From Palsa-883 sp035696165 (GTDB lineage: Bacteria; Pseudomonadota; Alphaproteobacteria; Acetobacterales; Acetobacteraceae), in the NCBI GenBank assembly GCA_035696165.1, contig DASRQX010000024.1, forward strand, positions 1 through 13,012: a stretch of DNA of 13,012 bases, given 5' to 3'. Numbering within the stretch: position 1 is the stretch's first letter; every line of letters begins with the position of its first letter. Below the pieces are notes generated by a model, which was not told where the DNA came from, did not search any database, and was given only the letters and a program-made list of their open reading frames with translations. The translations under genes were made by a program, and so were the position numbers. Below, piece by piece: positions 1 through 6,550 of the stretch.

Positions 1-1
1 T

Positions 2-43
2 CCCATCCGACCCGCGTTCAGGCGCGGGCCTTGCGTTGATGGG
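2..43. terminator. Two-tier stem-loop at the window edge, possible terminator
   Basis: CCCATC (2-7) can pair with GATGGG (38-43), and inside it CCCGCG (11-16) pairs with CGCGGG (23-28) around a 6-base loop. There is no clear run of T on either side. It could be the terminator of a gene lying to the left of the window, but the gene itself is not visible, so the role is a guess. Confidence 0.3.
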
Positions 44-67
44 CGAATGATAGCGCGGGTTGTATCA

Positions 68-98
68 AACCAACAGTCATGAAGAATGACCGTTGGTT
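68..98. repeat. Stem-loop with GAAGA loop
   Basis: AACCAAC (68-74) pairs with GTTGGTT (92-98). After one mismatch (75/91), GTCAT (76-80) pairs with ATGAC (86-90), closing a 5-base GAAGA loop. It lies downstream of the 193-861 gene, about 45 bp beyond a second and longer stem-loop that also has CCAAC/GTTGG arms and GAAGA in its loop. The shared arms suggest related elements. No T-run follows, so it is not a classical intrinsic terminator. Confidence 0.5.
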
Positions 99-141
99 CG
101 AGTCTTTGTTCGGCGCGCCGCCGCCCGCCAACCCAGCGCGC

Positions 142-194
142 GATACCAACCGGCGAAAGCGTTTGAAGAGTCAACGCTTGCGCCGGTTGGTATC
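142..194 (-). terminator. Strong stem-loop overlapping the stop codon of the 193-861 gene
   Basis: A perfect 14-bp outer arm (142-155 with 181-194) continues, after one mismatch (156/180), into a 7-bp inner arm (157-163 with 173-179). The loop is 9 bases (164-172) and contains GAAGA. The 3' end of the gene's TGA (195-193) lies inside the stem. No T-run follows on the minus strand, so if it ends transcription it does so unusually. It could instead stabilise the 3' end of the mRNA. Confidence 0.5.
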
Positions 195-861
195 AGGCCG
201 GAAAGATACGCCGGTAGACGCCGGGGGAGCCCTTGTCGTGGCGCATGATCGGGCGGATGCGATCGCTCCACGGGTTCGAGGTGCGGGCTTTGTCCCAGGC
301 CGGCGTGTCGGGCACGTTGGTGTCGGCGAATTCGTAGAGGGTCAGGTATTTCGGCTGTCCCTCGATCGCGGTGAAGCGGCGGGCGCGCAGCACGCCGGGA
401 ACCTGGAGATAGGGCGGGATGTAGGCGGTGTTGTACCAGTCGTTGAATTCCTCGTCGTAGTGGGCGGGCACGTCGATGCGGCCCATCTGGAGGACGGGTG
501 ACGGACCCATCGTGGCTTCGGCCGGATTGGTCCGGGTTGGGAATATCTGGCGGTACAGGTTCAGGATGTAGTTGTGGCCTGCGGTGCCGCCGGATACTCG
601 CTGCCGGTCGGGCGAGGGTTTGTAGCGCACCTCATCGATGAAGGCCGCGCTCTTCATCACGTGGTGGTCTTCCAGTTCGTACAGCGCCAGGTATTTCGGG
701 CCGCCGCGCACCGCGACGTAGCGCCCGGCGCTGAGGACGCCCGGGATGCGCAGCAGGTGGTGGATGTGTTCCTGATCGTACCATTGGTTGAACGCGGCCT
801 CGCGTTCCGGTGCGATGTCGGTCCAGACCATCAGCAGGCCGGTGCCGCGGGTTTTGGGCAT
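193..861 (-). CDS. Tandem dimeric alpha/beta-barrel (EthD-like) protein
   Basis: The product is 222 residues. It has two copies of a roughly 42-residue block, at about 24-65 and 139-180. Each copy has F-N-x-W-Y near its start, then a V/I-P-G-V-L turn and a P-K-Y-L-x-L-Y-E strand. Both halves end in Y-R-x-I-F-P (103-108 and 216-221). This is the pattern of ferredoxin-like dimeric alpha/beta-barrel proteins (EthD and relatives), here fused as a pseudo-dimer in one chain. Such proteins are small cytosolic enzymes or accessory proteins for degrading or modifying hydrophobic compounds, and the substrate cannot be read from the sequence. There is no signal peptide. The ATG at 861 has a GGGGAA stretch upstream as a possible but distant ribosome site. 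The gene stands alone, diverging from the DUF29 gene. The fold family is fairly sure and the function is not. Confidence 0.85.
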   Translation of the reverse strand: MPKTRGTGLLMVWTDIAPEREAAFNQWYDQEHIHHLLRIPGVLSAGRYVAVRGGPKYLALYELEDHHVMKSAAFIDEVRYKPSPDRQRVSGGTAGHNYILNLYRQIFPTRTNPAEATMGPSPVLQMGRIDVPAHYDEEFNDWYNTAYIPPYLQVPGVLRARRFTAIEGQPKYLTLYEFADTNVPDTPAWDKARTSNPWSDRIRPIMRHDKGSPGVYRRIFPA

Positions 862-924
862 GTTGGTTGGTTCCCCGTTCGGTTTGCGTCATGAGTGCCC
901 GTGTGGCGGGTGGGCATGGGCGGT

Positions 925-954
925 TGGTTGCCATGGATGGCGGTCAGGCAACCA
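925..954. promoter_or_regulatory. Stem-loop in the divergent intergenic region
   Basis: TGGTTGCC (925-932) is a perfect inverted repeat of GGCAACCA (947-954), with a 14-base spacer. It sits between the divergent 193-861 and 1048-1443 genes, about 65 bp before the former's start. It could be an operator or a 5'-leader hairpin. No promoter boxes around it are convincing. Confidence 0.3.
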
Positions 955-1047
955 TCATCCTGGGGGGCGGGCAAGTGGCGGGGCGGTCGGTTCGTGCCAG
1001 TCGGGTTGCTGGCGATGCGCGGCGATTTGGGATAGTGTCCCACGGTC

Positions 1048-1443
1048 ATGCCGAACGACCTGTACGAGCGCGATGTCCTGTCCTGGTCCGAACACCAGGC
1101 TGATTTGCTGCGGCGGCTCGCCCGCGGGGAATGGGTGAATGACGTGGACTGGGAGCACGTTGTCGAGGAGATCGCGGACGTCGGTCTGTCCGAGCTTAAC
1201 GCCGTTCGCAGCTATCTGCGGTTGATACTCGTGCATTTACTGAAGCTTCAAGGCTGGCCGGACAGCCCGGCTGCCGATCACTGGCGCCGTGAGATTGCAT
1301 CCTTTCAATCCGACGCGGTGCAGCGCTTCGCGCCGTCAATGCGTGTGGGGGTTGATCTCGCGTCGCTTTGCGCCGGGGCGCTCAACGAGTTGAAGGACAC
1401 AAGGTTCGACGATGTGCCCCCGCTACCGTGGTCAGCGGCGTGA
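1048..1443 (+). CDS. DUF29 family protein, possibly truncated at the C-terminus
   Basis: The 131-residue product opens with L-Y-E-R-D-V-L-S-W and continues with Q-A-D-L-L-R-R-L-A, then V-V-E-E-I-A-D-V-G and L-I-L-V-H-L-L-K-L-Q. This is the typical order of motifs in DUF29, a small mostly helical family of unknown function common in cyanobacteria and alphaproteobacteria. The family usually ends with a P-W followed by a Leu-rich helix. Here P-P-L-P-W-S-A-A is followed at once by TGA (1441-1443). The same frame then continues for 28 sense codons (to TAG 1528-1530) with L-D-E-L-L-N-D-G. The gene may therefore have acquired a premature stop, or its 3' end may be degenerate. The TGA lies at the edge of a small hairpin (GGTCA 1430-1434 with TGACC 1441-1445). 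No good ribosome site precedes the ATG; it was chosen because family similarity begins there. Confidence 0.8.
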   Translation: MPNDLYERDVLSWSEHQADLLRRLARGEWVNDVDWEHVVEEIADVGLSELNAVRSYLRLILVHLLKLQGWPDSPAADHWRREIASFQSDAVQRFAPSMRVGVDLASLCAGALNELKDTRFDDVPPLPWSAA

Positions 1444-2001
1444 CCGGTTGGTCTGGACGAGCTGCTGAACGACGGCCGTGGCATGCTGGAAGAACGTTTC
1501 ACTACAACAACGGCCGCGGATCAGCATTAGTTCCCGTTATCCGGCATGGGACCTTCGGCCCATTCAAAGCGACGAGGATAGCTTCCAGCCGCGGAGCAAC
1601 GAGGACGCTGGCGTCAAGAAAGGCGTGGAGCGAGCTACCCATTTAGCTTAGCCCAAGCTCCTGATCGAGCCTCGTCAGTTCATGCGGCGCATTGTTAATT
1701 GGGTCATTGGACGAGGTAGTGGGGCAGTCCGAATGTCGCTTTCCGATCCGGTCTCGGACATTCTGGCCGGACCCCTCTGTGCCGATTGGCGGATACTGGC
1801 CGAAACAGGAATGTCAGCTTAAACGAGACATGAGCAAAAAGCGGACATCGGGATTGGAGTTGACGACGCCCAGGTACAACTTCGACCCGAACGGAAATGG
1901 GCGCTAAGCGGCCAACTGGGCGGTAATCGGATAGTTCAGCCTCGCTCGGGCGGATAAACCAAGCCTGCGGTGCATTGGCGCACGCAAGGGGGACCTCGTC
2001 G
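1444..2001. other. Decayed intergenic stretch without a convincing gene
   Basis: It begins with the in-frame extension of the DUF29 gene (to 1530). It then holds several degenerate copies of a motif of the type AATGTCCGCTTT / AGCGGACATT, at 1731-1744, 1755-1763, about 1808-1831 and 1839-1848. Similar motifs recur at 5064-5078 and around 5148-5175. On the minus strand, 1642-1502 is a 46-codon ORF preceded directly by an in-frame TAA; I do not count it as a gene. The right end (1985-1995) supplies the ribosome site of the next gene. Confidence 0.5.
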
Positions 2002-3585
2002 ATGGAGCATACTGCATACGACGGTCCGACCGAAGATCTCGTTCAACGCCTGCTGCCGCAACACGTGAAGCGCGCTCGTCTACATGCGCGCCAACCTCGC
2101 CGAGAAGATCGCCTTGCCGAGGCTGGCAGCCACTTGCGCGGCACCCGAACGCACGCTGTTGAAGCAGTTCAAGCGATTTGTCGGGATCTCGCCGCTGGCC
2201 GACCTGCGCCGGCTCCGTCTCAATGTGGCTCGCAGCCAATCGTTGCAGGCCGACTGCGAGACCGCCATTTCCGAGATCGCCATGAGCTGCGGCTTCATCC
2301 ATCTCGGGCGTTTCGCCACCGAGTACCGGCGCGCCTTCGGCGAGTCGCCGTCAGCGACCAGGCAGCGCGTGCGCGGCGAGGGCCTCGATGGTGCACTCCT
2401 GCCAGCCCCGGTCGTGTGGCGCGAGAAACCCGCGCTGCTGGTTGTGCCCTTCCGGACCGAGACGCTGCAGGAGGAACTCGAAACCCGGGATCTGATGGAA
2501 CGCCTGGGCGCAACGTTGTCGCGCATGCGCATTGCCAGCGTTACTCGTCTGCACCCATCCCGCGCTCTGTCGTTCAGCGCACGGCGGCAGCGGGATGGCG
2601 GCACCCAGTATGCCCTGATGGGTCGCCTGAGGCGGGTTGATCATTGCACGCGCGTCATCGCAAGGTTGATCGATGTCGAGCCGACCGACATCTGTGGGGC
2701 GACAGTTTCGATGGTTCCGCGAATGATCCGTTCGCATTACAGGATCGCGTCGTCGATGGTGTACTGTGCGGGGTCATGTCGAGCATCACCGACGCAGAAC
2801 TCGGACGCGTGCAGCACAAGGATCCCAGGGATCGGGCGGCACGCGATCTGGCGACGCAGGCATTGCCGCTCGTTCTGGCCGCCAGGTTGCCGAGTACGCT
2901 GAACGCGATGACGCTGCTGGATCGTGCCATCGAGCTGGATCCATGCGATCCGCTGGCCGTGGCGTTGCTGGCCTGCTGCCACGCCCAGCTTGCCCTCAAT
3001 CTCGGCACGTCATGGCCGCCCGCTGCGCGGGCGGAGGCGGAGCGCCTCACTCGGCACGCGGCATTACTGGGCTGCGGCGACCCGCTGGTGACGACAGCGC
3101 GCGCGATGGCCATGAGCATGTCGGGGCAATGCCAGGAGGGTCATCCGCTGATCGCTCGCGCGCTTGCCATGGATCCCACCTCGATGTGGGCCTGGGAACG
3201 CAGCGGTTTCACCCGCATCTCCCGCGGCGAACACCCAGACCGCATCATCGCCGATCACGCGCGGGCATTGCAGCTCAGGGGCCCCGACTGGCCCGCCGTC
3301 ATCTGCTTCATGGGGCTCGCATGGGCGCATCGCTACGCGGGCCGGTTGCTGGAGGCAGAGCTCTGGGCACAAAAGGCGCTGGCGGAGAACCCCGATGTGG
3401 CAACGACGTATCGCTGGGAGTCCCGAAATGCCTTCGACCAGGGCGATCGGGCACGCATGGTAAAGGCGGCCGAGCGCATGCGCCGGCTGCACCCTGAAGT
3501 CAGCGTATCGCTGCTCGCGGCCAGCGATCCATGGGCTGACACTCGCTGGCTCGACGCACTTGGGAGCGCGGGCTTGCCGCCCTGA
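2002..3585 (+). pseudogene. AraC-type HTH / TPR regulator with two frameshifts
   Basis: Reconstructed, this is a transcription regulator of about 527 residues. The N-terminus (ATG 2002, preceded by AGGGGG at about 1989) reads in one frame to 2079. An AraC helix-turn-helix domain follows in a second frame (2081-2680). It has T-L-L-K-Q-F-K-R-F, the C-G-F-I-H-L-G-R-F second helix and F-G-E-S-P. The same frame has L-L-V-V-P-F-R and G-R-L-R-R, as in regulators with an N-terminal HTH and an adenylate-cyclase-associated middle domain. At 2680 the frame returns to the first, with W-G-D-S-F-D-G, then TPR-like helices up to 3585. The first break is net +1 (2 bases lost or 1 gained near 2080) and the second fits loss of one G at 2680. 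Both ORF halves keep coding character, so inactivation is recent or the breaks are sequencing errors. A regulated gene cannot be named. Confidence 0.75.
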
Positions 3586-3612
3586 TCGGTCACCGCCGCG
3601 GTGATCGCGCAC

Positions 3613-3819
3613 TCAAACAACCGCATTCATCAGTTCGAAGTGCTCGTTGATGGCGGCAGTGAATGGCATGAGACAATAGACATCGTTGAATTCGCTGTTG
3701 AACAACGACCAGCACAACGCCGCGTGCCCGATGGGGTTTTGTACCGGATTGACTCTGGCTTCCGGGACCTCGATCCACACGTCCGGGCTGTCCCCATGCC
3801 GGCTGATCCATCGCTTCAT
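3613..3819 (-). CDS. Small hypothetical protein
   Basis: The 68-residue ORF has a balanced composition with few repeats. It contains D-V-W-I-E-V-P-E-A-R-V near the start and G-H-A-A-L-C-W-S-L-F, Y-C-L-M-P-F-T-A and N-E-H-F-E-L-M-N later. Most codons end in G or C, which supports coding. There is no signal peptide or clear membrane segment. A weak AAGAAG precedes the ATG. It lies in the same frame as the transposase remnant upstream, separated from it only by a TGA directly before this ATG. It may therefore be the tail of a longer gene cut by the insertion. I do not recognise the family. Confidence 0.45.
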   Translation of the reverse strand: MKRWISRHGDSPDVWIEVPEARVNPVQNPIGHAALCWSLFNSEFNDVYCLMPFTAAINEHFELMNAVV

Positions 3820-3896
3820 TCAGGCGCTTCTTGCTGACTGGTATGCTTCTTCGTCCTCCTCGGACGAAATCGGTCTGTCCAGCGAATTGCCGAACA

Positions 3897-4056
3897 TTAC
3901 ACGCAGCACCCTTGCCTGAAGATAGATGATTGCGTCGAATACAGCGCGCACGTTCGTTGTACGTGGACGGCCGCCGGACTTCGCCGCTGGGATGTGCGGC
4001 GCCACCAGCGCCGATCGTGCGTCGGTCAGATCTGAAGGGTAGCACCGGGTTCGCAT
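3897..4056 (-). mobile_element. N-terminal remnant of an IS5-type transposase
   Basis: The ORF starting at 4056 begins M-R-T-R-C-Y-P-S-D-L-T-D-A and continues with L-V-A-P-H-I-P and G-G-R-P-R-T-T, then A-V-F-D-A-I-I-Y-L. This is the characteristic start of IS5-group DDE transposases. After about 47 residues similarity is lost in this frame. Shifting frame gives a short R-Q-G-C-C, like the family's R-T-G-C-x-W, then a stop (3899-3897). The DDE catalytic region is absent and I found no terminal repeats, so the element is dead. Its presence fits the decayed state of the whole 1444-4300 region. Confidence 0.75.
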
Positions 4057-4308
4057 GATCGCCTCCGCCGAGTTCGGACATCATGCTAGACCGGCCGTCG
4101 TCACCCGGAACTTCCAACACAGTCTGTCACTTCGTGGGCATCCTCCAACCTTCAATCGGCAGTGAGCCATACCTCGCGGAGGACCACGCTTCTGGGGGCG
4201 GTCACATCGGTCTGACCTGATAAGGCGCAGCTCATCGACGGTACGCTGCGACGCATGTGCTCAACACGCATGCGCCGCCGCGGGAAGCCAGCCGCCCCGT
4301 GGTAATTG

Positions 4309-4761
4309 CTAGGGCGTCGGGATCAGTGAACGGTTCTGGTTTGCCTTGTCGACGTCCTGCGCGAAGTTCTCCTGGAAAAGCGCCGGTCCCTGCGTCACGC
4401 CGAACAGGTAGAGCTTGCCGTCCCTGATAAGCCACGCAACGGGAACGATTGGACTGACCTTGCCGTCGGCGAGGTCCAGCGCACACTGGCCGCTGTATTG
4501 TGGTGCGTAATGGACCGGGTCGGCCTTGAACAAATCAAGGATTGCGGCGCTCGCGAAGCGATAGAGCCGGTGTTCGTATTCATACTCGTATTGCGGCGAC
4601 CCCGGCGTCGGCTTGCCGACCGTGAAGTAGGCCACCGGATCGTACCCCTTGATTCCCAGTGGCGCGGATGCCGCGGCGAGGGATGGTAGCAAGGTCGTCA
4701 ACTGCGCCGCGGTGACCAGCGTCACCCAACGAACGGCATTCCGACGAGACAATGTGAACAT
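4309..4761 (-). CDS. Exported YHS-domain protein
   Basis: The 150-residue product has an N-terminal signal: S-R-R at 5-7, a hydrophobic stretch to about 31, and an A-x-A site near 31-33. The S-R-R-N-A-V start looks twin-arginine-like, but the Tat consensus is incomplete. The mature part begins G-Y-D-P-V-A-Y-F (39-46) and has Y-R-F-A-S (67-71), F-K-A-D-P-x-x-Y-A-P-Q-Y (78-89), C-A (93-94) and D-G-K-L-Y-L (114-119). This is the YHS-domain family of periplasmic proteins. YHS domains are thought to bind metal or small ligands, and the exact role is unknown. AGGGAA lies about 9 bases before the ATG. The gene is isolated, with decayed DNA downstream and a long divergent intergenic region upstream. 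Confidence 0.85.
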   Translation of the reverse strand: MFTLSRRNAVRWVTLVTAAQLTTLLPSLAAASAPLGIKGYDPVAYFTVGKPTPGSPQYEYEYEHRLYRFASAAILDLFKADPVHYAPQYSGQCALDLADGKVSPIVPVAWLIRDGKLYLFGVTQGPALFQENFAQDVDKANQNRSLIPTP

Positions 4762-5203
4762 CTTGAGTTCCCTGTGCGTCTTCAGTCGATCCTGTCAACA
4801 TGCCGTCGGAGCACCACACTCCGGGGCGGTTGCTAGTCAGTCGAACCCCGATCAGTCTCGTTCTCCTTGCGATGAGTCCGCACAGGAGAAGATTTCGGCT
4901 CATTGCTTCCGCGCCTAAAGCGAGCCGAAGATGATGTGCGCCGGACGTCGCGGCTATCCGGGGACCGCCCCGCTAGCCGTCTGCGGCCAAAATCTTTCTC
5001 GCTTGGTGATTTTGTTACCTGATGGCCGATATCCGCTTATTGCAGACCGCGAGGCCGATGGATGAATGTCCGCTTTGGAGGAGCGGCTTTGTACATCTGA
5101 ACGGCGGGTATGGCGCGCGGAGCAGACCTCACAACCTTAAAACACACACGTCCGCTATCCCGTCGCAGACATTCAAACCGACACAGATGCTAGGTATTAA
5201 TTC
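4762..5203. other. Divergent intergenic region
   Basis: This stretch separates the YHS gene from the 5265 gene and holds no convincing ORF. The frame of the 5265 gene stays open back to 5022, but the upstream codons do not look like the rest of that protein. A TTGACA on the minus strand (4798-4793) has no matching -10 box. Degenerate AATGTCCGCTTT-type motifs occur at 5064-5078 and around 5148-5175, as in the 1444-2001 region. Confidence 0.5.
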
Positions 5204-5232
5204 TTTACACACCTCCGGATTCGCGGTATGTT
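5204..5232 (+). promoter_or_regulatory. Sigma70-like promoter of the 5265 gene
   Basis: TTTACA (5204-5209) matches the -35 consensus at 5 of 6 bases. TATGTT (5227-5232) matches the -10 at 4 of 6. The spacer is exactly 17 bases and the local sequence is richer in A and T than its surroundings. Transcription would begin near 5239, giving a leader of about 25 bases with GGAG (5253-5256) as the ribosome site before the ATG at 5265. Confidence 0.6.
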
Positions 5233-5264
5233 CCAGGCTTATTTTCCTTCACGGAGCGCCGCAA

Positions 5265-5876
5265 ATGACCCCTCCGCCCACCCAAACACCGGCCCCCGGT
5301 CCCGACCCGCTCACCCTCGACCCCGTCACGGTCGGCGTCATGATCCGCACCACGATGGACACCCTGCCGCACCACCGGGACGGGTCGGCGCAGGAACAGA
5401 CCGAGCGGCGCCATGCCGCCTACGTGATGTTCGCCACGCTGCGCCCGCGCGATGTGATGGAGGCGATGCTCGCGGCCCGCATCACCGCCGCGCAATTCCA
5501 CATCCTGGACGATCTGCGCTGCGCCGCGGAGCACGACCTGCCAGCCAATCTGAAGCTTCGCTACCGGCGCAGTGCCACCGCCCTCACCCGAATGCAGAGG
5601 GCTGATCAGTGCGAGCTGACCCAGCGCCAGGCGTTTCCCGCGATGCAGCCGGTGGCATTGCCGGCCTCGATACAAACGGCTCGCCCACAGCCTGTGCCGG
5701 CTGCCGCCCCGGCCGCGCCCGCGTCGCGGCCTGAGGTCGCGGCCGCCGGTCAATGCCCCGCGGCACCGCGTCCGGTGACCGGCGGTTTTGTCCCCCCGAC
5801 CGAGGCCGAGAAGGCACGGCTCGTGGACGAGTTCATGGCCCTCGAGGACGCACGCTGCGCAGTGCTCGCGGCGTGA
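5265..5876 (+). CDS. Hypothetical protein with helical core and Pro/Ala-rich linker
   Basis: The 203-residue product has three parts. A short Pro-rich N-terminus (1-19) is followed by a charged helical region (about 20-115) with M-F-A-T-L-R-P-R-D-V-M-E-A-M and I-L-D-D-L-R-C-A-A-E-H. A Pro/Ala-rich low-complexity linker (about 125-170) then leads to a short C-terminal helix, P-T-E-A-E-K-A-R-L-V-D-E-F. There is no signal peptide or membrane segment. I do not recognise a named domain. The start was set at 5265 because of GGAG at 5253-5256 and the promoter just upstream; the frame stays open to 5022 but that part looks non-coding. It ends 44 bp before the 5921 gene and is likely co-transcribed with it. 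Confidence 0.8.
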   Translation: MTPPPTQTPAPGPDPLTLDPVTVGVMIRTTMDTLPHHRDGSAQEQTERRHAAYVMFATLRPRDVMEAMLAARITAAQFHILDDLRCAAEHDLPANLKLRYRRSATALTRMQRADQCELTQRQAFPAMQPVALPASIQTARPQPVPAAAPAAPASRPEVAAAGQCPAAPRPVTGGFVPPTEAEKARLVDEFMALEDARCAVLAA

Positions 5877-5920
5877 CCGGCAGGCGGGCGTGCCCGCTGG
5901 TGTCTGACCCGAGGGTGCCC

Positions 5921-6388
5921 ATGCCCAGTGAGAACACCGGGGGCCGTAGCGGCCCGCTGCACAACGGCAATCCGCGCGGCGATCCGAACCTGGCTCCGCG
6001 TTGCGGGGCGAAGACGCGTTGGCCGCGCAGCGGCCCGTGCCGTGCGGCGGCAATGGCCAACGGACGCTGCCGGATGCATGGCGGGCGGAGCGCCGGTCCG
6101 CGCACCGCGGAGGGCCTGGCGCGGATCCGCGCCGCGCGCACCGCGCACGGGTTTTACACCGCGGAAAGCAAGGCGGCGCGGCGGTATGCGGCGGCGATCA
6201 AAGCCGAGGCGCGCGCGGAGTTGGTGCGGCGACGCGCGGCGGAGGTTGTTGCCGCGACGCGTGCGCTGTTGGCGCTGCAGCGCGCTGGTGCGCATCCGGT
6301 GGATGCCATCGTGGCGCACCGGTTGCGCGTAGTGGTGGGGAAGGTGCCGGTGGGGGGGAAGGGCGGCGGGAGGGAAGACCCTATGTAA
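5921..6388 (+). CDS. HGG-x-S-x-GPRT motif protein, putative metal-binding
   Basis: The 155-residue basic protein opens with a G/N/P-rich stretch. A Cys/His cluster follows: C28, C40, C50 and H53, within R-C-G-A-K-T-R and G-R-C-R-M-H-G-G. Next come G-R-S-A-G-P-R-T-A-E-G (55-65), R-I-R-A-A-R-T-A-H-G (68-77) and a long Ala/Arg-rich helix (about 82-125). The order N-P-R-G, C-G-A-K-T-R, C-R-M-H-G-G, G-P-R-T is one I associate with small alphaproteobacterial proteins of unknown function, sometimes in prophage-like settings; this is from memory. The four C/H residues could bind one zinc ion and the Arg content would suit nucleic-acid binding; both are inference. The ATG at 5921 was chosen because similarity starts there; GAGGG lies upstream at 5911-5915. 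The C-terminus is Gly-rich. Confidence 0.75.
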   Translation: MPSENTGGRSGPLHNGNPRGDPNLAPRCGAKTRWPRSGPCRAAAMANGRCRMHGGRSAGPRTAEGLARIRAARTAHGFYTAESKAARRYAAAIKAEARAELVRRRAAEVVAATRALLALQRAGAHPVDAIVAHRLRVVVGKVPVGGKGGGREDPM

Positions 6389-6440
6389 CGTGAGGAAGGC
6401 TAAGGGGTAATCGGGCGGTAACGGATACCGCGATGCGTTT

Positions 6441-6541
6441 GCGGGAGAGCGCGCAGCGACGCGGGTTAGGGTCGCGGTGTGGCACGACCCTCACCCTCGT
6501 CGCTGCGTGCCTCGACCTCTCCCGCGAAGAGCGGGCGAGGT
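6441..6541. terminator. Long imperfect inverted repeat between convergent genes
   Basis: The left arm (6441-6474) and right arm (6485-6525) are inverted copies: GCGGGAGAG pairs with CTCTCCCGC, and a 25-base block around GCAGCGACG pairs with three mismatches. The right arm has about 7 extra bases and the spacer is 10 bases. The right arm can instead form a local hairpin (6515-6525 with 6531-6541, one mismatch, GAAGA loop). It lies between the plus-strand 5921 gene and minus-strand ubiG, and likely ends transcription from both sides, although no T-runs are present. Confidence 0.6.
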
Positions 6542-6550
6542 AAAGATGTG

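Noticed and set aside
1441..1443. TGA as a selenocysteine codon
   Set aside because: The hairpin overlaps the TGA instead of following it, the family has no known Cys or Sec at this place, and the downstream frame is short.
1692..1907. A 71-codon plus-strand ORF in the intergenic stretch
   Set aside because: It runs through the repeated AATGTCCGC-type motifs, has no ribosome site or family features, and its composition looks random.
4793..4798. TTGACA on the minus strand as the -35 box of the YHS gene
   Set aside because: At 17-base spacing the -10 position falls on the AGGGAA ribosome site and has no TATAAT likeness.
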